Below are positions 13,885 through 19,247 of a stretch of DNA of 19,247 nt, in pieces. The notes below the pieces were generated by a model. It made no database searches and was not told where the DNA came from. It saw only the letters and a list, made by a program, of their open reading frames with translations. This DNA comes from Methanoregula sp. UBA471. Its GTDB lineage: Archaea > Halobacteriota > Methanomicrobia > Methanomicrobiales > Methanospirillaceae. The stretch covers positions 1-19,247 of the forward strand of contig DADT01000038.1 in NCBI GenBank assembly GCA_002495065.1. The letters are read 5' to 3'. Numbering within the stretch: the stretch's first letter is position 1; every line of letters starts with the position of its first letter. Both the position numbers and the translations under genes were made by a program.

Positions 13885-14133
13885 TTTCCGATGAAAATAA
13901 ATTAAACGGATGAGTGTAATGGAATGTTTATTCCACATAATTATTTGCGATGAACCCCGCCGCCCCCGAAGGGATGCCCCCGCGGCGGATCAGTGTCTCT
14001 AAGCAAAGTTGTAAACACCGCACTGCCCCACCGTGCCTCGAAGAGGCCCTGAGGCGGGGAGACCTCATAAGATTACCTAGGTTAATGATTTTCCATGGCT
14101 GGGTGAAAACCATTCTGTTCATGCCCTTTTCCC
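13885..14133 (-). repeat. Dispersed structured repeat, copy 2 (full length)
   Basis: It aligns with copy 1 along the whole element, reversed. Hairpin B has CCGCCGC (13957-13963) with GCGGCGG (13982-13988); copy 1 has CCGCTGC with GCAGCGG, so one T-A pair is a C-G pair here (compensatory change). Hairpin A has CCCCACC (14026-14032) with GGCGGGG (14053-14059), one mismatch, and a perfect inner GCCTC/GAGGC (14035-14047). The sequence beyond hairpin B, to the GTTTAATT-type end, also matches copy 1, which fixes the right boundary. Confidence 0.75.
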
Positions 14134-14182
14134 TACGAAACACTGCACAAATCCATTATTCCTGGGAAGTGCCAATCCCGCT

Positions 14183-14330
14183 ATTGCGATGACCTGCGCT
14201 GCCCCAAAAAAGGACGCCCCCGCGGCGCTTCAATTTCCCTGAAGACTCCGCCCCTGCAAGAACCGTTACGGATGCCATTCGTACCTTCACAATTTTCCAT
14301 AGTGGGTGAGAACCATTCATGTTCATGCAA
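14183..14330 (-). repeat. Dispersed structured repeat, copy 4 (diverged)
   Basis: It starts with the same GCGATGA-type segment as copy 2 and keeps hairpin B: GCGCTGC (14196-14202) with GCGGCGC (14222-14228), including a G-T wobble. It ends with the conserved left-end block GGGTGAGAACCATTCATGTTCATGC read in reverse (about 14304-14328). Hairpin A is eroded. It stands in tandem with copy 2, about 50 bases apart, both in the direction of the response-regulator gene upstream. Confidence 0.6.
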
Positions 14331-14439
14331 TTTCTGCAGTATACCATCTCTGGAGAAAATCCCGATCTTATATGGGTAATGGATATCCAGGTTGCTTACG
14401 GATTTCCATGGATATCATTTCGGGGGATGCCACAGGGGC

Positions 14440-14454
14440 GGGGGCAAGGCCCCC
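14440..14454 (-). terminator. GC-rich hairpin after the response regulator
   Basis: GGGGGC (14440-14445) pairs with GCCCCC (14449-14454) around a 3-base loop, about 40 bases past the stop of the minus-strand response regulator. No T-run follows, so it is a weak terminator candidate and may simply protect the 3' end. Confidence 0.3.
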
Positions 14455-14495
14455 AGGAACGTTAGAAAATAATGACGATTTTTCAATTCTTATCT

Positions 14496-14891
14496 CTACA
14501 CCGTACCCCGGGAAAATGAATCCGGTGCACCGTTATAGATAAGTGATTTTATGGATGCCAGTTCTTTTTTGAAATCCCCGGATCTTGGTACGTATGCATC
14601 GGCACCATCGCGACGGGCCTGATCGATCAGGTCATCTTTACCTCTTCCGGAATAAATGATGAACAGCCCGTCGTACCCCGTATTCCGTGCAGCCCTGACA
14701 AATACCCCGCCGTTCATGACCGGCATCCGGTAATCTGAGATCACCACGGCAATCGGTCGATGCTTCAGGACCTCAACGGCATCCCGGGCATCGTCGCATG
14801 CCGTTATATCAAAGTTCCCGATATCCTTAAAGGCGAGCTGCATCAGGTCGAGCATGTCAGGATCATCATCGACAAGGAGGATGGGGATCAC
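14496..14891 (-). CDS. CheY-like response regulator (receiver domain only)
   Basis: The 131-aa single receiver domain has acidic pocket DDD (8-10), phospho-acceptor Asp53 in ISDYRMPVMNG, and Ser81 in IIYSGRG as the switch Ser/Thr. The usual catalytic Lys of the last strand (K-P) is not found: the matching segment reads DAYVPRSGD, with Pro102 and Arg103. GTG at 14891 is the start; GGAGGT stands 6 bases before it, and the GTGA overlaps the kinase stop, so translation is coupled to the kinase. There is no output domain. It is therefore likely to act by protein contact or as a phosphate sink; the DNA-binding domain sits in the kinase itself. Confidence 0.92.
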   Translation of the reverse strand: MIPILLVDDDPDMLDLMQLAFKDIGNFDITACDDARDAVEVLKHRPIAVVISDYRMPVMNGGVFVRAARNTGYDGLFIIYSGRGKDDLIDQARRDGADAYVPRSGDFKKELASIKSLIYNGAPDSFSRGTV

Positions 14892-17788
14892 GGGGTAACC
14901 TCCGGTGCGGGTCTGGTCCGGTCAGTGTTCACCCGGGGAATCCTGAAACTCCCCAGCGGGACCCTGATCTCAAACCGGGCACCTTTCCCTGCCACACCGT
15001 TTTCCTCGAGGGTCATGCCGGTGATGGACAGGATTTCCCGTGCCAGGAAGAGACCAAACCCGCGGTTGCGGACCATACCGGGTTCAAAAATTTCTTTTTT
15101 CATTTCTCCGGGTATCCCCACGCCGTTATCTTCAATAACTATGGAAAGTCCCTGCTCCGTGGGCGTGCACCGCACAATGATTTCCGTTGCACTCTTCCCA
15201 TGGATCCGGGCATTCTCGACAATATTGGCAAAGACCCGGGTAATCTGGGGATCAGAATAGATCTCATACGGGCCAACATCAAACCTGAACACGATGCCCT
15301 GCGAGTCGAAATTACGGGAAACTCCGTGGATAATATCCTCGACAGCAAACCACTGCGGGGGCTGCATACCGAGGTCCTTGAAATCACGCGTAAACTGGAC
15401 CAGCTTGCCGATCGTTTTTGTTGAAACCTCCAGCCGCTCAAGATGTTCAAGCAGTGTGGTATCGGCAGTCATGGTTTTTGCCCGGTCGATATAACCGAGA
15501 AGCACCGATACCCGGTTGAGGATGTCGTGCCGGGTCAGGCTGGAGATAAGGTTTAACTTGCGGTTCACCTGCCGCAGCGCCTCCTCTGCAGCCTTCCGCT
15601 CGGAAATGTCGAGCTGGGTCCCGGTCATCCGCACGGGTTTACCTTCTTTGTTCCGTTCCGTTACCTTCCCACGGATTAACACCCAGGCCCAGTGACCGTC
15701 TTTATGCATCAGCCGTGTTTCGCATTCATAAGTGGCAGTTTCTCCGGCAAAATGCTTCTGCAGCAATTCCCGGGACTTCTGCAGGTCATCGGGATGGGTC
15801 AGCGCTGATAACGTTTCGGTGGTGAAAGGCGTGAGTTCCGGCAGTATGTAGCCAAGCATCTCTGCCCAGCGATCGTTAATCACGAACTCGCCGCTCTGCA
15901 CCCGCCAGTCCCAGAGCCCCACACCGGACCCCTCGATTGCCAGGTTGAGTTTTTCCTCGCTCTCCCGCAACGCCTCCTCACCGTTCTTGAGGCCTGTGAT
16001 GTCTTCGATCAGCCCCGTGATGCCGGTTATTTTCGTTCCTTCGAGAAGTGGCTGGGCGATGATACGGCCCCAGTGGATGGAACCGGTATTGTCCACCATC
16101 TTAAAATCACTCGGGCTGAGTTTTCCCTCCTGGGCCTCCTTTAATTTCTCCCCGAGGATGTGCCGCTGCTCTGACGGGACCAGCGTATAGAAATATTTTC
16201 CGTTCAGTTCCTCCGAGCTGTACCCAAGGACGTCCTTTATGACAGGACTTACGTAGGTAAACCGGCCCCGGGTGTCCGTGGTGAAAATGATATGGCTGAT
16301 GCCTTCGACCAGCGAGCGGTGTTTTTCCTCGGATTTCCGGACCAGGTATTCTGCCTTCCGCCGTTCGGTTACATCGGAAAGGATAACGACAAAGCCGTTC
16401 GGTTTCCCGGCAGAATCAGGTATGGTTGAAACACTTACTTCGGCACAGAATGCGGTACTGTCCTTTGCTATCAGGCGGCATTCCAGGTATTTTGTGAAAC
16501 CTTTCTCCAGGGTCTTTTTCAGGTGCTCCCTGCTGCTCTGGAGATCCGTCGGGGTAACATAATCAAAGAAATTTTTCCCAATCAGGTCATCGTTACCTGA
16601 ATATCCCAGCATTGTCGCTGCCTGGATATTTCCCAGTTTTATCATACCTTCAAGATCCAGGACAAGTATGCCATTCGGGGAAGTTTCGATAATCGTACGA
16701 TAGTGCAGCTCACTTTCCTTAAGTGCATCATCGGCTTTTTTCAGTGCTGAAACATCTGAAACGACAAACAGCCCGTAGATGAATATCCCCTGTTCATCGA
16801 TACTGGGAGATGCGGACAGCCACGTAAATGCAGGTGTCTTGTCCTTTTTCAGGAATACCAGTTCGAAGTGTTCATTGTTTCCTTTTTTTATCCGGGAAAA
16901 TTTTTCTTCAAGATATGGCTGGTCCCGGGAACTGACAAAGGAAAACACGGATCTGCCCAGCATCTCGTCAGAGGAGTAGCCGAGAATTTCAGACATCTTC
17001 CGGTTTACGAATGTGGTGTTACCTTCCGGCCCGAATGTCCAGATACCCTCCTGTGCAAGTTCAATGAGGGTCTGGTACCTCCGCTCGCTGTCCTCAAAGG
17101 CATCCTTTACTTCCTGGTGGTTTTTGATCTCCTTTTTCAGGCTCGTTGAGGTTCTGGTCAGTTCTTTCGTGCGATCCAGAACCGTTTTCTCAAGGTCACG
17201 CTGGTATTGCTTGATTTCGGTGATATCATCAAGAATAACCAGGACTCCCCGTTTTCCGTTTTCAAGGATACTGGGAGCAAACTTTGCACGGAAATATCCT
17301 GTTTTCTCCCCGTTGTGCACCTCAATCTCTTTTAAGATATCTTTTCCCTGGGTGCATTCCTGTAATGTCCTGTTAATGTCGGGGAGGGACAGCAGGAGCA
17401 GGCCAGCCCGTTCTACCGGTTTTCCTACAATATCTTCGGACGATTTTTTTTCAAAATCCAGCACCCGTTCATTGACGTACTGTATGACAAAATCATCATC
17501 GAGCACGAAGATAAAATCCGAAGAGAGGCTGAGTATCGATGATATCGGGATCCTTTTTGTAAGGGAGTATATTTTTGCCGACCCGATGACCTTGAGCTCC
17601 ACAGCGCCTGATATGCACAATACATCCAGATATTTCGCCACCGAATTGCGGTTTATGTCAATGGCATGGGAAATTTCGGTGACGGTGTATCCCTTGGTAC
17701 TCCCCCGGAGAAAATTTTTTATTTTGGTGAGTTCCCGGTCGTAAGGGTGGGTTTTAATCTGGGTGAGGTCTCGGTTTTCGGTTGTCAT
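14888..17788 (-). CDS. Winged-helix/five-PAS sensor histidine kinase
   Basis: The 966-aa soluble kinase has this order: an N-terminal winged helix-turn-helix (about 17-77; YTVTEISHAIDINRNSVAKY is the HTH), PAS1 (83-192), a coiled-coil linker (193-235), PAS2 (236-352), PAS3 (357-477), PAS4 (485-600), PAS5 with PAC (608-733), an H-box LTRHDILNRVSVLLGY (751-766; His754), and an HATPase with N-box NIVENARIHG (855-864), G1 EDNGVGIP (886-893) and G2 GFGLFLA (910-916). No membrane segment is seen, so it should sense cytoplasmic or diffusible signals. GGGGAG stands 4 bases before the ATG. The TATA box is at 17831-17840. The domain order is common in methanogenic archaea but not in bacteria. Confidence 0.93.
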   Translation of the reverse strand: MTTENRDLTQIKTHPYDRELTKIKNFLRGSTKGYTVTEISHAIDINRNSVAKYLDVLCISGAVELKVIGSAKIYSLTKRIPISSILSLSSDFIFVLDDDFVIQYVNERVLDFEKKSSEDIVGKPVERAGLLLLSLPDINRTLQECTQGKDILKEIEVHNGEKTGYFRAKFAPSILENGKRGVLVILDDITEIKQYQRDLEKTVLDRTKELTRTSTSLKKEIKNHQEVKDAFEDSERRYQTLIELAQEGIWTFGPEGNTTFVNRKMSEILGYSSDEMLGRSVFSFVSSRDQPYLEEKFSRIKKGNNEHFELVFLKKDKTPAFTWLSASPSIDEQGIFIYGLFVVSDVSALKKADDALKESELHYRTIIETSPNGILVLDLEGMIKLGNIQAATMLGYSGNDDLIGKNFFDYVTPTDLQSSREHLKKTLEKGFTKYLECRLIAKDSTAFCAEVSVSTIPDSAGKPNGFVVILSDVTERRKAEYLVRKSEEKHRSLVEGISHIIFTTDTRGRFTYVSPVIKDVLGYSSEELNGKYFYTLVPSEQRHILGEKLKEAQEGKLSPSDFKMVDNTGSIHWGRIIAQPLLEGTKITGITGLIEDITGLKNGEEALRESEEKLNLAIEGSGVGLWDWRVQSGEFVINDRWAEMLGYILPELTPFTTETLSALTHPDDLQKSRELLQKHFAGETATYECETRLMHKDGHWAWVLIRGKVTERNKEGKPVRMTGTQLDISERKAAEEALRQVNRKLNLISSLTRHDILNRVSVLLGYIDRAKTMTADTTLLEHLERLEVSTKTIGKLVQFTRDFKDLGMQPPQWFAVEDIIHGVSRNFDSQGIVFRFDVGPYEIYSDPQITRVFANIVENARIHGKSATEIIVRCTPTEQGLSIVIEDNGVGIPGEMKKEIFEPGMVRNRGFGLFLAREILSITGMTLEENGVAGKGARFEIRVPLGSFRIPRVNTDRTRPAPEVTP

Positions 17789-17830
17789 AAAACTCCCCTT
17801 AATAATTATGAGGTGTATTTTTTCATAAAC

Positions 17831-17840
17831 CTATATAAAT
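17831..17840 (-). promoter_or_regulatory. TATA box of the kinase/response-regulator operon
   Basis: The minus strand reads ATTTATATAG, close to the archaeal box A consensus, and puts the start near 17808, about 20 bases before the ATG. An AGTACT palindrome lies just upstream and could be an operator, perhaps for the kinase's own winged helix. Confidence 0.65.
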
Positions 17841-17960
17841 ATTAGTAGTACTGCAAGGCATATACTTTTTTTCCCCCTTTATGCTTTTAAAAGATGAAAA
17901 TGGAGTATTTAAACCATTTTTAAAAAAAACAAGGAAACAACGCCAATCATGGTTTAGCAC

Positions 17961-17971
17961 ACAATAATTGT
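17961..17971. promoter_or_regulatory. ACAATAATTGT palindrome between kinase and uppP
   Basis: A perfect 5-1-5 palindrome lies in the 270-base divergent region, about 60 bases upstream of the uppP TATA-like element. It could be a regulator site; no factor is known. Confidence 0.3.
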
Positions 17972-18027
17972 TCAGAATATTTTCCGGGAAACCCTTTTCG
18001 CCCGCTCTGTAATTTCAATTCAATCAG

Positions 18028-18037
18028 CATAAATATT
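18028..18037 (+). promoter_or_regulatory. TATA-like element of uppP
   Basis: CATAAATATT lies about 22-31 bases before the ATG at 18059, so the transcript would be leaderless or nearly so, in line with the lack of a ribosome site. Confidence 0.5.
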
Positions 18038-18058
18038 GTCTGATTTTATGATACTACG

Positions 18059-18847
18059 ATGTTGCACGAGATAACGATCCTGGAAGCGCTTTTTCTGGGA
18101 CTTGTCCAGGGGTTCACGGAGTGGCTACCCATATCAAGTTCAGGGCACCTCGTTATCTTCCAGGCGCTGCTGAATGTTTCTGTACCATCGGAATTTGATG
18201 TCGTGATCATGACGGGGACCATCGTTGCGCTGATCCTGTATTTCCGAAAAAAAATCCTCTCTTTGTTCACCGGCCTGCTTGGCGGTGAGCGCAATGCCAT
18301 CAACTACATTATCCTGATATTACTCACCGGAATTCCTACCGGGATTATCGGTTTTGCCGGAAGGCAGTTTTTCAAATCCCTGTACGGTCAGCCGGTCGGT
18401 GTCAGCATTCTCATCATCATAACCGGCATCTTTCTCCTGATTGCATCGCGGCAGAAAAAACAGGATGCACAGATAACGAGGAAAAGTGCCCTGCTTATCG
18501 GTATCGCCCAGGGCATTGCGGTTGCCCCGGGCATTTCGCGGTCCGGGAGCACGATCGGGACTGCGATCCTCCTGGGGGTAAAACCGCGGGACGCAGCTGA
18601 ATTCTCGTTTCTTATTGCCATTCCCGCCATGATTGTTGCAACTCTTCTGACATTCATGGAGGTCCCCTCTGCGGGTACTGGATTCACGCTTCTATTTGTT
18701 GCAATTATCGCCGCATTTGTTGCCGGCTACGCAAGTATCGGTGTCTTTATGAGGCTGCTGGATGAGAACCGCCTGTACTACTTCGGTCTTTATTGTATCA
18801 TGGCAGGAACGACCTTTGCCATTCTCACCCATCTGGCAGGTTACTGA
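18059..18847 (+). CDS. uppP: Undecaprenyl/polyprenyl-diphosphate phosphatase
   Basis: The 262-aa integral membrane protein of the BacA/UppP family has normal length. Motif 1 is QGFTEWLPISSSGH (17-30), with Gln17, Glu21 and His30; motif 2 is PGISRSGST (157-165), with Arg161. Seven or so hydrophobic segments follow the family pattern. It removes the outer phosphate of C55-type or shorter polyprenyl diphosphate, recycling the lipid carrier of surface-glycan synthesis. In an archaeon the lipid would be a dolichol-like polyprenol. It stands alone behind its own promoter, divergent from the kinase. It complements the flippase and glycan operon but is not in one operon with them. Confidence 0.95.
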   Translation: MLHEITILEALFLGLVQGFTEWLPISSSGHLVIFQALLNVSVPSEFDVVIMTGTIVALILYFRKKILSLFTGLLGGERNAINYIILILLTGIPTGIIGFAGRQFFKSLYGQPVGVSILIIITGIFLLIASRQKKQDAQITRKSALLIGIAQGIAVAPGISRSGSTIGTAILLGVKPRDAAEFSFLIAIPAMIVATLLTFMEVPSAGTGFTLLFVAIIAAFVAGYASIGVFMRLLDENRLYYFGLYCIMAGTTFAILTHLAGY

Positions 18848-19036
18848 ACATACCGTACCCTGCTGTTTGAACTCTCACTTCTGTCGTTTCAGAAAAGACC
18901 GTTATCATCCTTAATGGAGTGTTTCAGATTTTTTACCCAATCCGTCACTTTGACCCTATCAGGGGTAGCACTTATGGATGCAATGTCACCGTGATCTTTC
19001 TTATCCGATTATTCAGATTCATGGTGTTTTTAATTT
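18848..19036. other. Gene-free stretch after uppP
   Basis: I see no gene here. It leads into repeat copy 3; a small CCCT/AGGG stem occurs near 18954-18964. Confidence 0.5.
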
Positions 19037-19166
19037 TCCATGAAAATCGTAGAATTTAATGAGAGGTCCCCGCCTCAGGGCCTCTCCGAGGCACGGCGGG
19101 GCAGAAAGTTTCTGGTACTATTCGGATTACTGATCCGTCGCGGTATACTTTCAGGGGCGGCTGCAG
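19037..19166 (+). repeat. Dispersed structured repeat, copy 3 (partial)
   Basis: Hairpin A is perfect here: CCCCGCC (19068-19074) with GGCGGGG (19095-19101), enclosing GCCTC (19080-19084) and GAGGC (19088-19092) around a 3-base loop. The TGATCCG and GGGGCGGCTGCAG parts of the hairpin B region are recognisable but its stem is decayed. The first 30 or so bases of the element are missing. The remaining sequence to 19247 shows no gene. Confidence 0.6.
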
Positions 19167-19247
19167 TTTATCCTTTGGGTATAGTGCCATTTTAACAACC
19201 AACTCGTAAAGGAAATAACGAGAGAAAATATAGTCAGAATATTGTTC

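Noticed and set aside
13714..14330. CRISPR array suggested by several repeated GC-rich units
   Set aside because: The units are not evenly spaced, differ in length and orientation, are hairpins in themselves, and no cas gene is present.
14236..14542. Short frames on both strands between copy 4 and the response regulator
   Set aside because: They overlap repeat sequence and a GC hairpin, have no ribosome site, and encode no recognisable protein.
17013..17744. Plus-strand frame of 243 codons with Ser/Arg-rich sequence
   Set aside because: It is antisense to the HTH-PAS part of the kinase, with typical shadow composition and no start signal.
1..19247. tRNA, rRNA or integrase/attachment-site signs of a genomic island
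   Set aside because: I found no cloverleaf with a conserved T-arm, no rRNA segment and no integrase gene, so an island boundary cannot be supported from this window.

Overview
The window looks like chromosomal DNA of a methanogenic euryarchaeon, most probably of the Methanomicrobiales (Methanoregula or Methanospirillum type). The signs are TATA-box promoters (for example at 661-670 and 17831-17840 on the minus strand), a polyprenyl-diphosphate phosphatase in an archaeal setting, a multi-PAS histidine kinase with an N-terminal winged helix, many small unique proteins, and long intergenic regions holding a structured dispersed repeat. The assignment is by family content and style only; no marker gene is present.

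Layout: (1) 1-199, start of an oligosaccharide flippase running off the left edge on the minus strand. (2) 200-2900, an accessory stretch with a small Cys-rich ORF behind a strong promoter (718-882), hairpin-rich DNA after it, a His-rich small protein (1317-1568), a DUF883/ElaB-like membrane-anchored protein (1834-2265, minus), and a second, decayed copy of the 718 promoter and gene start (2361-2485). (3) 2909-4426, a two-gene plus-strand operon: FemAB-like acyltransferase and hexapeptide-repeat acyltransferase. (4) 4427-6360, a dispersed repeat copy, an NTF2/SnoaL-like protein (minus), a fold-back repeat derivative and a one-TM secreted-domain protein. (5) 6448-12802, a tightly packed five-gene minus-strand operon: BshC-like protein, PIG-L (BshB-like) deacetylase, DUF354 glycosyltransferase-like protein, CapK-like adenylate-forming enzyme, polysaccharide-deacetylase-like protein. 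(6) 12928-13530, a membrane metal-dependent hydrolase; then 1 kb of non-coding DNA with strong hairpins and two repeat copies. (7) 14496-17788, HTH-PAS5 histidine kinase and response regulator, translationally coupled. (8) 18059-18847, uppP, followed by another repeat copy.

How the genes may work together: flippase, FemAB-like and hexapeptide acyltransferases, the five-gene operon and UppP all fit assembly and decoration of a lipid-linked surface glycan. Most interesting is the operon at 6448-12802. It joins a protein resembling BshC, the cysteine-adding enzyme of bacillithiol synthesis, directly to a PIG-L deacetylase (the BshB family) and a GT-B-like glycosyltransferase. That is the logic of 'make a sugar, deacetylate it, put an amino acid on the free amine', in an archaeon where bacillithiol is not expected. 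A new aminoacylated sugar or thiol pathway is the leading hypothesis.

The second notable signal is a dispersed, non-coding, about 250-bp repeat, present as four copies plus a fold-back derivative. It has two conserved hairpins, one of which shows compensatory base changes between copies.
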